A DNA stretch of 64,000 nt from a virus. Both the position numbers and the translations under genes were made by a program. Positions 28,137 through 36,891 of the stretch are shown one piece after another; position 1 is the stretch's first letter, and each line of letters begins with the position of its first letter. Where the stretch lies: positions 1 through 64,000 of the IMG/VR virus record IMGVR_UViG_3300029309_000013. One strand, 5' to 3'. Under the pieces are notes generated by a model. The model was not told where the DNA came from. It saw nothing but the letters and a program-made list of their open reading frames with translations, and searched no databases.

Positions 28137-29359
28137 AAAAGAATATTTTTATAAAAGGTCCATTTTTATCTCAAAGCGGATATGGTGAGCAAGCTAGGTT
28201 TGCCCTTAGAGCATTACGATCAAGAGAGGATATTTTCAACATTTATCTTCACCCAATTAACTGGGGCCAAACTGGCTGGGTATGGGAGGATACAGAATTC
28301 AGAAGATGGATTGATAAGAGAATTCTGCAAACTCAAATAGCGGCCCAAAATGGTACATTTAGACCAGATATCACACTACAGGTAACTATTCCCAATGAAT
28401 TCACTAAAATGTCTTCCCTTGATATTGGATTTACAGCAGGAATTGAAACAACAAAAGTATCTCCGCAATGGCTTCAAAAAGGTAACCAAATGGATAAAAT
28501 TCTAGTTGTATCAAATCATGCAAAAGTAACTTTTGAATCAACATCCGTTATATTACAAGACCAACTTAACAATCAGATACCTATTTCTCTAAAAACCCCA
28601 ATAGAGGTAGTATCTCAATGTACCCCAAAAGCCGCTGCTCAAGAGATTGATGAATTTGATTTACCGTATGATGATAACTTTTTAGTAATCTCACAGATGG
28701 GTCCACGTAAGAACTTTGAAAACACACTTAAATGGTTTGTTGAGGAATTTAAAAATGAGGAAGTTGGTCTACTAGTCAAGACTGGATTTAAATCAAACTG
28801 TAGGATGGACAGAGAACATACAGAGAATTTTCTTAAGTCTTTCTTGAGAGGTTATGAAGATAGAAAATGCAAGGTGCATCTTCTTCATGGAGACCTCTCA
28901 GATGGACAGATGAACTGGCTCTACAATCACCCTAAAATTACCGCATTAGTTAATATTGCCCACGGTGAAGGGTATGGTCTACCTTTATTTGAAGCGGCCC
29001 GAGAAGGACTTCCTGTGGCCACTATCGGTTGGTCTGGCCAGCTTGATTTTTTACATCATGATGGAAAAGATTACTTTGAAAAGGTTGAATTTACACTCGG
29101 ACCAGTACAACAAGAGGCGGTCTGGGATGGTGTTGTGCAAGCTGACTCTATGTGGGCTTATGCTAATGAAGACTCTTATAAAAAGACCTTGCGGTCATTG
29201 ATTATAAATAATGAAAGTGCAAGAACTAGAGCTTCTGAACTTAAGCAGATTATTGAAAATAATTTCTCTGATGAAAGACTGTACGAATTATTTGTTAGCA
29301 AGATCATTCAGGAAGATAATTTTGAGACTGTAGATGTTGGACTAATGTTTGAGGAGTAA
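28133..29359 (+). CDS. Glycosyltransferase, GT-B fold (408 aa)
   Basis: It opens IFIKGPFLSQSGYGEQARFA, the same type of entry loop as the gene before it, and has VVSQCTPK, ISQMGPRKNFENTLKWF and VNIAHGEGYGLPLFEAAREG with an E...E pair. The length is that of a complete single-domain-pair GT-B enzyme. The start overlaps the previous stop (ATGA). It is likely the second transferase in one glycan assembly line. Confidence 0.82.
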   Translation: MKKNIFIKGPFLSQSGYGEQARFALRALRSREDIFNIYLHPINWGQTGWVWEDTEFRRWIDKRILQTQIAAQNGTFRPDITLQVTIPNEFTKMSSLDIGFTAGIETTKVSPQWLQKGNQMDKILVVSNHAKVTFESTSVILQDQLNNQIPISLKTPIEVVSQCTPKAAAQEIDEFDLPYDDNFLVISQMGPRKNFENTLKWFVEEFKNEEVGLLVKTGFKSNCRMDREHTENFLKSFLRGYEDRKCKVHLLHGDLSDGQMNWLYNHPKITALVNIAHGEGYGLPLFEAAREGLPVATIGWSGQLDFLHHDGKDYFEKVEFTLGPVQQEAVWDGVVQADSMWAYANEDSYKKTLRSLIINNESARTRASELKQIIENNFSDERLYELFVSKIIQEDNFETVDVGLMFEE

Positions 29360-29365
29360 TAAAAG

Positions 29366-30985
29366 ATGAAAAAAGATTTAGTTAGTATTGTGATCCCAAC
29401 TTACAATGATGCTCAATATCTAAGGCAAGCTGTTGATGATATTTTGAACCAAACATACGAGGATTTTGAACTTATTATAGTCAATGACGGATCAACAGAT
29501 AATACAGTAGAAATACTCGAAGAATACTCTACCATAGACTCTAGGGTCAAAGTGTTTCACAAAGAAAACGGAGGCACTGGCTCGGCTTTGAATTTAGGAT
29601 TTAGCAAGGCCACCGGTGAGTTTGGTACCTGGGTTTCTTCTGATGATAATAAAGAGACAAATTTTATTGAAGAGTTGGTTTCATTTTTGAAAAAAAACCG
29701 GGATGTTGAGTTTGTTTGCTCTGCTTTTTACAGTAATTATCTGAAATCTATTTTTAAGCCATACAAGAAAGAGAACGACAGATTTGTTTTCTGTAATGGC
29801 TTAAATCATAATTCTTTTCTATCTGGTGAATCAATAATTGTTGATGACTGGGCCGACATTAATTATGAGGCATGCTTTCAAGGTGTATGTTTTATGTTTA
29901 CTATGAGATTAAAGAACGCTTGTGGTGATTACATCGAAATCCCCGGAGAAGACTATTACATGACTATGCTTATGGGTCTTAATTCAAGAATTGGATATGT
30001 TGATAAAATGCTCGGTACTCACAATAATCCTGTTGACTCTTTATCAATGATGGATCGGAACTGTGTGGCTGAAGCGAACGTAAAAACCAGGAGTCTTTAT
30101 TTGAACTCTAAAAGATGGAAGATGAATAAAATACCAAAGATCGCCAGTTTTTATTGGGGATCTGATAAAATGTCTTTCATGAGGTATCTCACGATTTTTT
30201 CGTTCAAAAAACAAAACCCAGACTGGTCAATACACTTGTATGTTCCAAAAAGTGTTTCTGATAGTATTTCATGGCTAGATAAAGGAGCAGATAATCACCA
30301 TAAGTGTGATCAAGTTTCCTATGAAGGTCAAGACTATTACGAAAAACTATTAAATGATGTTCCGGTAAAAGTTATTAAAGTTGATTTTTCAAATTCTTTC
30401 TTAACGAAAGAGGCCCCAGAGCCTCATAAATCAGATCTGTTAACATGGCAGGTTTTAGCTACTAGAGGCGGCTTATGGTGCGATATGGACATCATATTTC
30501 GTAAGTCAATGGTTACTATGTTTCGTAAGTATGATAGTAGTGCTGATACTGTTTTATGTTACGATAATCGCCTAAAATGTCCAGATGGAACGCCCTCAAA
30601 GCCAATTGGCTTTATGTTATCTGCCCCCAAGAATAGATTTTTCAATAAAGCTCTTGTGGAAAGCAAAAAGAATTATGATGACCGCTCTTATCAAAGTATA
30701 GGCACAGTCACGCTTATGAGGATTGGTCGTACTATAAGAGAATGCGAGAGACTTTATAATCTTAACAAGTTTGAAAACATAGACCCAGAGGATATTTATT
30801 ATTTTCATCATCAAATGATGGATGATATTTACAATAAATCACTAGAAATACCAGAAAAATTAATTGCTATTCACTGGTATGGGGGCCACCCCTTAAGTCA
30901 AAAATTCAATAACAACATAAATCATGAAAATTATTTAGAATTCGATAATACAATTTCTAAAATTATAAAAGAGGTGATGTCTTGA
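29366..30985 (+). CDS. Fused glycosyltransferase: GT2 plus GT32-like (539 aa)
   Basis: Residues 1-240: GT2 family A-fold, with VSIVIPTYNDAQYLRQAVDD, IIVNDGSTDNT, a DDN-type metal site (SSDDNKE) and a Cys-rich end. Residues 255-539: a second A-fold transferase of the GT32/capsular type with FYWGSDKMSFMRYLTI, HKSDLLTWQVLATRGGLWCD and a DMD (DxD) motif, then GFMLSAPKN. Two complete active sites in one chain suggest two sugars added in turn. The stop overlaps the next start (TTGA). Confidence 0.85.
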   Translation: MKKDLVSIVIPTYNDAQYLRQAVDDILNQTYEDFELIIVNDGSTDNTVEILEEYSTIDSRVKVFHKENGGTGSALNLGFSKATGEFGTWVSSDDNKETNFIEELVSFLKKNRDVEFVCSAFYSNYLKSIFKPYKKENDRFVFCNGLNHNSFLSGESIIVDDWADINYEACFQGVCFMFTMRLKNACGDYIEIPGEDYYMTMLMGLNSRIGYVDKMLGTHNNPVDSLSMMDRNCVAEANVKTRSLYLNSKRWKMNKIPKIASFYWGSDKMSFMRYLTIFSFKKQNPDWSIHLYVPKSVSDSISWLDKGADNHHKCDQVSYEGQDYYEKLLNDVPVKVIKVDFSNSFLTKEAPEPHKSDLLTWQVLATRGGLWCDMDIIFRKSMVTMFRKYDSSADTVLCYDNRLKCPDGTPSKPIGFMLSAPKNRFFNKALVESKKNYDDRSYQSIGTVTLMRIGRTIRECERLYNLNKFENIDPEDIYYFHHQMMDDIYNKSLEIPEKLIAIHWYGGHPLSQKFNNNINHENYLEFDNTISKIIKEVMS

Positions 30986-32043
30986 AAACAATTGTAACAA
31001 TAACTGGTATACGACCTGATTTTATTCGTATGTCTGAGATTTTTAAAAAACTAGATAATGCAACATGGTGCAATCATATTTTGATACACACAGGACAGCA
31101 TTATGATAAACTGATGTCTGATGTCTTTTTTGATGATTTGGAAATAAGACAACCAGACTATAATTTGTTGATTGGCGGACCAGGAAAAAAACACTATCAT
31201 CAACAGGCAGAGTTGGGTATAAAAATAATTGAACTGTTCCAAAACCATAACATCAGCCCTGATGTCGTACTGTTTCTTGGTGATAGTAATTCTGTGTTAG
31301 CTTCTGTTCCCTTGAGGAAAGAGGGTTATAAAGTAGGTCACATAGAAGCAGGTATGAGAAGTTATGACGAAAGAATGCTTGAAGAGCTTAACAGAAAAGT
31401 GTGTGATCATATGAGTAATTTTCTATTTGTATATCATGAAAACTACAGGCAAAAAGCTTTAAAAGAAGGTATAAAAGATAATAGAATCTTTGTTGTTGGT
31501 AATACAATTGTTGAGCCGTTACTTAAGATAGCCAATGGGTCAAATAATAACAAAAAGCACATTCTACTTGATATACACCGACCAGAAAACTTTAAATACC
31601 CTGAAAGGATGAGTAAAATAATAAAATTTGCTAATCAAGCTTATGATAGCACCGGGATGCCTGTAAAGATGCTTAAATTCGGGAGAACAATAAAGGCCCT
31701 AGAAGAGTATAAAATTAGCACCGGAGCAGTTGAAGTTGTTGATTTGATGGGCTACAAAGACTTCGTGAAGTTTATGAAAGACTCATTGTTTATTATAAGC
31801 GATAGTGGAACAGCCCAAGAGGAACCAGCATTGCTAGGAGTGCCCGTAATCGTACCCAGAGATTTTACAGAAAGACCAGAATCACTCGATAACAATAACA
31901 GTATCATGTTGTCCCCACTGAGTGAAGAAAATTACAGCAGAGCTATTTCTTGGGCCTTGAGAGACAAACATATGGAGACTGCTTGGCTAGGCGATGGAAA
32001 AACTAGTGATAAAATAATCAATATTTTAAAGGATAAATTATAA
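30982..32043 (+). CDS. UDP-GlcNAc 2-epimerase family enzyme, WecB/FnlC type (353 aa, TTG start)
   Basis: TTG at 30982 with AGAGGTG ahead. It reads TITGIRPDFIRMSEIF, LIHTGQHYDKLMSDVFFDDL, VLFLGDSNSVLA, GHIEAGMRSYDERMLEELNR, and SDSGTAQEEPALLGVPVI. These are the standard motifs of the non-hydrolysing epimerase. The usual reaction is UDP-GlcNAc to UDP-ManNAc; in the FnlC/WbvD branch it acts on a 6-deoxy-talose-type intermediate. The neighbouring SDR and RmlD-like genes favour the second. Confidence 0.88.
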   Translation: MKTIVTITGIRPDFIRMSEIFKKLDNATWCNHILIHTGQHYDKLMSDVFFDDLEIRQPDYNLLIGGPGKKHYHQQAELGIKIIELFQNHNISPDVVLFLGDSNSVLASVPLRKEGYKVGHIEAGMRSYDERMLEELNRKVCDHMSNFLFVYHENYRQKALKEGIKDNRIFVVGNTIVEPLLKIANGSNNNKKHILLDIHRPENFKYPERMSKIIKFANQAYDSTGMPVKMLKFGRTIKALEEYKISTGAVEVVDLMGYKDFVKFMKDSLFIISDSGTAQEEPALLGVPVIVPRDFTERPESLDNNNSIMLSPLSEENYSRAISWALRDKHMETAWLGDGKTSDKIINILKDKL

Positions 32044-32609
32044 TGGCTAATTGGTTAACAAGAACAGTAAATGGATTTTTGAATCCAAACGATTCAGTTT
32101 TGGATTTATGTTGCGGAATTGGAAATGTATCAGATGGTTTTTTATATTCTGAAATAACTGGGATTGATGCATGCGAAGAATATTTGGAAGTCTATAGGGC
32201 AAAGTTGCCCAATAGTGAAACATTGTTGTTTGATTTGTCCAAATTGGCTGATAGTGAACTAGATATTTTTTCTGAAAAAAGATTTGATAATGTTCTCTGT
32301 ATTGATGGAGTAGAGCATTTAGAGAAACAAGAGGCTATTAAATTAATAGAAAGAATGGAGAAAATGGCTAGAAAAAAAGTTATTATTTTCACACCAGAAA
32401 ATGCCTCTAACCCAAACGCACCAACCTTGAATCACCCTAAAAACACCTGGGGTATTACTGCTGGTGATAGCTGGCAAATCCACAGAAGTGGTTTTTCTAG
32501 AGATTTTTTTAGACAAAGAGGGTATAACGTGATACAATGTAATATGGCTAAAAATGTTTATGATGGATCAAATTATTATGAAATGCTTTATGTTTTGGAG
32601 AAAAAATGA
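32043..32609 (+). CDS. SAM-dependent methyltransferase (188 aa)
   Basis: The start overlaps the previous TAA. VLDLCCGIGNVSDGF (about residues 19-33) is motif I of class I methyltransferases, EITGIDACEEYLE the acidic motif II, and VLCIDGVEHLEK motif IV. The short C-terminal part has PKNTWGITAG and SGFSRDFFRQRGYNV, as in sugar or lipid methyltransferases. It probably methylates a sugar of the glycan made by this operon. Confidence 0.8.
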   Translation: MANWLTRTVNGFLNPNDSVLDLCCGIGNVSDGFLYSEITGIDACEEYLEVYRAKLPNSETLLFDLSKLADSELDIFSEKRFDNVLCIDGVEHLEKQEAIKLIERMEKMARKKVIIFTPENASNPNAPTLNHPKNTWGITAGDSWQIHRSGFSRDFFRQRGYNVIQCNMAKNVYDGSNYYEMLYVLEKK

Positions 32610-33550
32610 ATGATAATATTTTAATTGTTGGCGGTTGTGGTTATATTGGAGGATTTCTAACAGATTATTTGAAATCGTTTAACTATAACATAACTGTATA
32701 TGACAATCTTTTGTTTGAAAGTAGGTTTCTTAAAGATTGTAACTTTATATTTGGAGACATTAGAGACACTGATAAGTTGTCCTCTATTGTTAATGACTAC
32801 GATACAGTCATTTGGTTAGCTGGATTAGTTGGTGATGGAGCCTGTGCTGTAAATCCTGAACTAACTAAAACCTTGAATGTTGACACAGTAAAATGGCTCG
32901 TAGATAATTTTAATGGAAAAATTATTTTTCCATCTACCTGTTCTGTGTATGGGATCAATAATGATTTGATTTCTGAAGAGGCAACCCCTAACCCTCTATC
33001 ATTATATGCAGCAACTAAACTAGAGGCAGAGCAATATGTTTTATCAAAAAGACAAGACGCTTTGGTATTTAGGCTGGGTACTCTCTTCGGCCTGGGAGAT
33101 AGACACTCAAGAATGAGGCTGGATCTTGTTGCTAACATATTGTCTATGAAGGCCGCAAATGGACTCCCTTTGACCGTTTTTGGCGGAGAGCAGTGGAGAC
33201 CACTTCTGCATGTTCGGGATGTCTCTACGGCCATTCTGCACGGCTTAAAGAACAACATCTCTGGTCTTTATAACTTATCCTATGGAAACTATACCATATC
33301 TCAATTAGCTGATGAGATTAAGCTTGTAGTTCCTGATTGCGAGGTTGAATACACCGACATGAAATTTGAAGATTTGAGAAACTACAAAGTAAAAAATGAA
33401 AAATACATCAACACTGGCTGGACGCCACACTACACAATTAAAGATGGAATAGACCAGATCAGCTCGTTAATTAAGGAAAATAGAGTAAAAGATTTGAATG
33501 ATTTGGTTTATTCTAATGCTGCATACATGAGGAGAATAAATGATTTCTAA
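32606..33550 (+). CDS. NAD-dependent sugar epimerase/dehydratase, SDR (314 aa)
   Basis: An ATGA overlap starts the gene. GGCGYIGGFL is the NAD-binding Gly motif (residues about 8-17), FGDIRD and WLAGLVGDG follow, and the active site is S-T-C with YAATK (Tyr-x-x-x-Lys) at about 134-138. The C-terminal half (QWRPLLHVRDVSTAILHGL) holds the sugar. The substrate is a nucleotide-sugar, possibly UDP-GlcNAc derived. It overlaps the cupin gene by 11 bp. Confidence 0.85.
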   Translation: MNDNILIVGGCGYIGGFLTDYLKSFNYNITVYDNLLFESRFLKDCNFIFGDIRDTDKLSSIVNDYDTVIWLAGLVGDGACAVNPELTKTLNVDTVKWLVDNFNGKIIFPSTCSVYGINNDLISEEATPNPLSLYAATKLEAEQYVLSKRQDALVFRLGTLFGLGDRHSRMRLDLVANILSMKAANGLPLTVFGGEQWRPLLHVRDVSTAILHGLKNNISGLYNLSYGNYTISQLADEIKLVVPDCEVEYTDMKFEDLRNYKVKNEKYINTGWTPHYTIKDGIDQISSLIKENRVKDLNDLVYSNAAYMRRINDF

Positions 33551-33953
33551 GATATCTGGTGGACTATTTGCTGATGATAGAGGTTTTTTGAGATTTGTGA
33601 ATGATTTTAATTTCTCAAATATAAAGAGATTCTATCAAGTGGAAAATCATTCAAGAGGATACATTCGTGCATGGCACGGTCATAACAAAGAATCAAAGTA
33701 TGTTTACGTCGCAAAAGGTTCTGCTTTAGTTGGAGCTGTTAATTTGGAGAACGAAGAGGTTCATAAATTTACTCTTTCTTCGCAATCCCCAGCAGTTTTA
33801 CACATTCCAGCCGGCTTTGCAAATGGTTTCAAAACACTAGAGGAGGATACGATAGTTATGTTCTTTTCAACTTCTACTTTAAGTGAGAGCCATGGGGATG
33901 ATATTAGGTTCCCTTGGGACAAATGGAACATTTGGGAGGAAAATTACAGATGA
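33540..33953 (+). CDS. RmlC/WxcM-like cupin sugar epimerase or isomerase (137 aa)
   Basis: SD GAGGAG inside the upstream gene. DDRGFLRFVND, RGYIRAWHGHNKESKYVYVA and VLHIPAGFANGFKTLEED are the cupin strands of dTDP-4-keto-sugar 3,5-epimerases and the related keto-isomerases. At 137 residues it is shorter than RmlC (about 180) and closer to the FdtA/WxcM size. It acts on a 4-keto sugar. The start of the next gene overlaps by 4 bp. Confidence 0.8.
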   Translation: MISKISGGLFADDRGFLRFVNDFNFSNIKRFYQVENHSRGYIRAWHGHNKESKYVYVAKGSALVGAVNLENEEVHKFTLSSQSPAVLHIPAGFANGFKTLEEDTIVMFFSTSTLSESHGDDIRFPWDKWNIWEENYR

Positions 33954-34240
33954 CCTTTTCAGAATATTACGAACACTACCTGACTTTACATACAAATAAG
34001 TGGTGTCGCCGGCTTCATGTATTAGGGCAATTGTTCACAATTGCGTTTGTTGTCCTTGTAATTAACTATTCGCTCTATCCACTATTAATCTTAGGACCTT
34101 TCATTGTATATCCTTTTGCGTGGAGTGGGCATTTTTACTTTGAAAAGAACAAGCCAGCAGCTTTCTCGCGTCCTATTTGGGCAAAAGCTTGCGACTGGAT
34201 AATGCTAAAAGATATTTTAATTGGGAGAATCAAATGGTAA
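33950..34240 (+). CDS. DUF962/Mpo1-like membrane protein (96 aa)
   Basis: The ATG at 33950 overlaps the cupin stop (ATGA) and is preferred over 33914. YYEHYLTLHTNKWCRRLHVLG and AWSGHFYFEKNKPAAFSRP carry the family's H...RRLH and GHFxFEKNxPA motifs, with two membrane helices between (IAFVVLVINYSLYPLLILGP). In yeast, Mpo1 is an iron-dependent dioxygenase acting on 2-hydroxy fatty acids. In a phage sugar operon it could modify the lipid part of lipopolysaccharide, an inference. Confidence 0.8.
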   Translation: MTFSEYYEHYLTLHTNKWCRRLHVLGQLFTIAFVVLVINYSLYPLLILGPFIVYPFAWSGHFYFEKNKPAAFSRPIWAKACDWIMLKDILIGRIKW

Positions 34241-35055
34241 AGGTAACTATTTTAGGCAGCACCGGCATGCTAGGTAATTCTGTTACAAGACAGCTTATTT
34301 CGAATGAAAACTTTAACGTAACAACATCATTTAGAAAGGAACAATTCAGACAAAACGAAAATTCTTTCTATTTTGATGCTCTTACAAGTAGACTTCAGGA
34401 TTTACCAGACAGCGACTATATTATAAATTGCATTGGTATTATTAAACCATATATGAACGACAATCCTCTTAATGCAATTAAGATTAATTCATTGTTTCCA
34501 AGAAATCTTGCAAATTGGTGCAAAACTAATAACACTAAGCTAATTCACATCACTACTGATTGTGTATTTTCTGGTCAAACTGGTCGTTATGATGAGAGTA
34601 GTTTGCATGATTGTATAGATGAATATGGTAAATCAAAATCCCTGGGAGAGCCAACAGATTGCATGACGATTCGAACTAGTATTATTGGGGAAGAGATCCA
34701 TAGCAACAGTAGCCTTGTTGAGTGGGTTAAGTCCCAAAAAGGAAAAACAATTAAAGGCTTTACAAATCATTTCTGGAACGGAGTAACAACATCTCAATAT
34801 GGAAAAATTTGTTCACAAATTATAACAAAAAATCTATACCAAGAAGGCCTATTTCATGTACACTCAGATGATCTTAGTAAGTATGAATTGGTCTCTATAA
34901 TCAATGATGTATATGATTTAGGTATTACAATTGAACCATATAGCACATCAAATTCGTGCGATAGGACCTTAAGGACCAATAAGGAACTAAATAGCGTTCT
35001 AAGTATCCCAACTCTAAAAGAGCAAATTATATCAATGAAAAACTTGACGATATAA
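34234..35055 (+). CDS. RmlD-like NAD(P)-dependent sugar reductase (273 aa)
   Basis: The start at 34234 has GGGAG ahead and overlaps the upstream stop by 7 bp. VTILGSTGMLGNSVTRQL is the cofactor motif, NCIGIIKPYM and HITTDCVFSGQTGRYDE follow, and the active site is YGKSKSLGE. The C-terminal half holds MTIRTSIIG and GFTNHFWNGVTTSQYGK. This form is typical of WbvR/FnlB-type reductases that, with a 2-epimerase of the WecB type, make UDP-L-QuiNAc or UDP-L-FucNAc. It is the last gene of the operon. Confidence 0.83.
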   Translation: MVKVTILGSTGMLGNSVTRQLISNENFNVTTSFRKEQFRQNENSFYFDALTSRLQDLPDSDYIINCIGIIKPYMNDNPLNAIKINSLFPRNLANWCKTNNTKLIHITTDCVFSGQTGRYDESSLHDCIDEYGKSKSLGEPTDCMTIRTSIIGEEIHSNSSLVEWVKSQKGKTIKGFTNHFWNGVTTSQYGKICSQIITKNLYQEGLFHVHSDDLSKYELVSIINDVYDLGITIEPYSTSNSCDRTLRTNKELNSVLSIPTLKEQIISMKNLTI

Positions 35056-35072
35056 CTTAAATGAGTTATAAT
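35044..35072 (+). promoter_or_regulatory. Sigma70-like promoter with internal dyad
   Basis: TTGACG (35044-35049), a 17-bp spacer and TATAAT (35067-35072). TATAACT (35051-35057) and AGTTATA (35064-35070) form an inverted repeat inside it. It drives the small genes and late sigma factor. Confidence 0.78.
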
Positions 35073-35102
35073 ATAGTAAATATTTCATATAAGGAGATAA
35101 AA

Positions 35103-35303
35103 ATGAAAGACCACAAATTATCAAACCAAGCAGTTGGGGCCATTATGATGGCCTTGCAAAAATCCCTTCTGGAGCAGTCCGATATTACACCGGTTCTCCG
35201 AGGTTTCAAGGTACAGGTGGACGATGCAGGGGAACTTGTAATTGTAAACCCACCAGTTGTTCAAGCCAAAGCTAATGTTAATATTTTAACCGGTGATGAG
35301 TAA
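35103..35303 (+). CDS. Small conserved T4-type phage protein (66 aa)
   Basis: ATG at 35103 with SD AAGGAG. An upstream in-frame ATG (35061) overlaps the -10 box. The product (KLSNQAVGAIMMALQKSLLE, then VLRGFKVQVDDAGELVIVNP) is a helix followed by a beta pair. I recall near-identical small proteins next to late sigma genes of marine T4-type phages, with no assigned role. It may accompany late transcription. Confidence 0.72.
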   Translation: MKDHKLSNQAVGAIMMALQKSLLEQSDITPVLRGFKVQVDDAGELVIVNPPVVQAKANVNILTGDE

Positions 35304-35566
35304 TGCCCAAGTATGTTTACAAATGTAAATCATGCGATCAACATTTCGAGGTCTATCATGGTATGAGCGAAGAACAAGAAACTTGTATCTTCTGCCCTAC
35401 CAAAGACCTCGTTAGGGTGCCTCAAATGCCCCATATTAGCCGCGAAATTAAGTCGGAAGGTAGTAAGGCCGGCGATAAAGTAAAGGCCGCTATAGAGGAA
35501 AATAGAGCCATTCTAGAAGAGGCTAAAAAAGACGCTAGAAGCACTCTCTATGGAGAAGAAAAATGA
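35303..35566 (+). CDS. FmdB-type zinc ribbon protein (87 aa)
   Basis: One-base overlap with the gene before. PKYVYKCKSCDQHFEVYHGM and CIFCPTKDLVRVP form two CxxC knuckles, the FmdB-like zinc ribbon, in residues 1-45. The rest is one charged helix (AAIEENRAILEEAKKDA). FmdB-type proteins are thought to be regulators, but evidence is thin in phages. Confidence 0.8.
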   Translation: MPKYVYKCKSCDQHFEVYHGMSEEQETCIFCPTKDLVRVPQMPHISREIKSEGSKAGDKVKAAIEENRAILEEAKKDARSTLYGEEK

Positions 35567-35949
35567 CTTTATCAATTTGGTTATCGATAGCACTCGCATT
35601 TTCTGTGGGTGTAAATTTACTTTTGCTCTTATTCTCAGTCCAAAAGTCTAGACAGGTTGTCGCTTTTTCTGAAAACATCACTGAACTTATTGATCTTGTT
35701 GGTAACTATAGAGATCATTTAAAGGTTGTTTATGAACTTGAAGCCTTTTATGGAGACCCAACTTTAGAGTCCCTACTACAACACACAATAGAGATATCAA
35801 AAATATTAGAGGAAGACTTTTCAGAGTTTGAAGATTATATAGCTGAATATATTTTAGAAGAGGAGCAGCAAAATGGCGAGACGCAGACGGAAGAACCCAT
35901 CCGAGAAAAGGATGTACTTTACGCAGGAGCACGAGAACGCAATAATTGA
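35563..35949 (+). CDS. Single-pass membrane protein with acidic cytoplasmic domain (128 aa)
   Basis: An ATGA overlap. Residues 3-24 are a membrane helix (LSIWLSIALAFSVGVNLLLL), followed by basic SVQKSRQ, so the helical acidic rest (residues 30-128) should lie in the cytoplasm. It could anchor something at the membrane. The last 26 codons overlap the start of the sigma factor gene in another frame, a rare long overlap here. Confidence 0.7.
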   Translation: MTLSIWLSIALAFSVGVNLLLLLFSVQKSRQVVAFSENITELIDLVGNYRDHLKVVYELEAFYGDPTLESLLQHTIEISKILEEDFSEFEDYIAEYILEEEQQNGETQTEEPIREKDVLYAGARERNN

Positions 35950-36571
35950 GTATTGTAAAACTGATGATAGAAAAGTAAAAGAGCAGCTTTACATCAAATG
36001 GATTCAACCGGCTTTCAACGAAATGGTTGATAAAATTGTGTTTGCATACAAGTTTACTAGTCTACCAAACATCGACGATTTAAGAATGGAGTGTAAGGTC
36101 TGGCTCACAACAATTCTGGACAAGTACGATCCTGGAAAAGGCTCCAAGGCATTCTCATACTTCTCAGTAATAACTAAGAATTGGTTTATTCACAAGGTAA
36201 AAAAGAACACAAAAAGACTTCAGAGAGAAGTTCCATATGAAGAAGCAGAGCTTGAATTAGAAACAACTTTCGTAGATCCCGGTCAAACATACTTTGTCGA
36301 GACAATCAAAGCAGAGTTTTGGGATAATTTATGGGTTGAGATTGATACTTGGGATTCTGATTTTGAAAAAGATCAAGAGCGTAAAGTTTATGAAGCTGTT
36401 AAGGTTATTCTAGAGTCTGCCGATCAAATCGATATTCTTAACAAGAAAGCGATATACCTTTATCTAAGAGAACTTACAGGCTTGAACACAAAACAGGTCG
36501 TAACTCAACTTAACAAAATGCGTTCAAGATATCATATGTTTAAAAAGGACTGGGATGAAGGTAAAATCTGA
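35873..36571 (+). CDS. T4 gp55-like sigma factor for late transcription (232 aa)
   Basis: The start at 35873 has SD GAGGAG seven bases ahead, which forces a 77-base overlap with the previous gene. Region 2-like helices are clear: KFTSLPNIDDLRMECKVWLT, ILDKYDPGKGSKAFSYFSVI, TKNWFIHKVKK. These match the conserved core of T4 gp55. Later residues (GLNTKQVVTQLNKMRSRYHM) look like a small helix-turn-helix absent from T4 gp55 as I recall it. It should direct host RNA polymerase to late promoters together with a sliding clamp. Confidence 0.87.
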   Translation: MARRRRKNPSEKRMYFTQEHENAIIEYCKTDDRKVKEQLYIKWIQPAFNEMVDKIVFAYKFTSLPNIDDLRMECKVWLTTILDKYDPGKGSKAFSYFSVITKNWFIHKVKKNTKRLQREVPYEEAELELETTFVDPGQTYFVETIKAEFWDNLWVEIDTWDSDFEKDQERKVYEAVKVILESADQIDILNKKAIYLYLRELTGLNTKQVVTQLNKMRSRYHMFKKDWDEGKI

Positions 36572-36591
36572 CTAAAATTCTAGTTATCTGT

Positions 36592-36891
36592 ATGAGTAAT
36601 AGCAAAAAACACATTAAACAAGCGATTGATAATATAGAAGAAGATCGTAAAATCACACGGGAGTTGCTTGATGATGCCATCAAGTGGCTCGCTGTTGACG
36701 AAGCGAGACATAAAGAAATTGGCGTTGTTTTAGCCAAATATGTAGAAACCCTGCAGAGGTCTAACGAGCAGTTAGTAAAACTGTGTTCTCTCATGTCTAA
36801 GAATGAGGATACAGATGAACTAACAGACAAAGACTTCGCAGGGATTTTTGATGCCATACAAAATTCTGAAAAAACGGAGAGTGATAAGTGA
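36592..36891 (+). CDS. Small helical protein (99 aa)
   Basis: It starts 20 bases after the sigma gene with no strong SD. All helices (KKHIKQAIDNIEEDRKITRE, RHKEIGVVLAKYVETLQRSN) and acidic C-terminus. The stop overlaps the hub gene's GTG. Its place between late sigma and hub genes gives no clear role. Confidence 0.65.
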   Translation: MSNSKKHIKQAIDNIEEDRKITRELLDDAIKWLAVDEARHKEIGVVLAKYVETLQRSNEQLVKLCSLMSKNEDTDELTDKDFAGIFDAIQNSEKTESDK

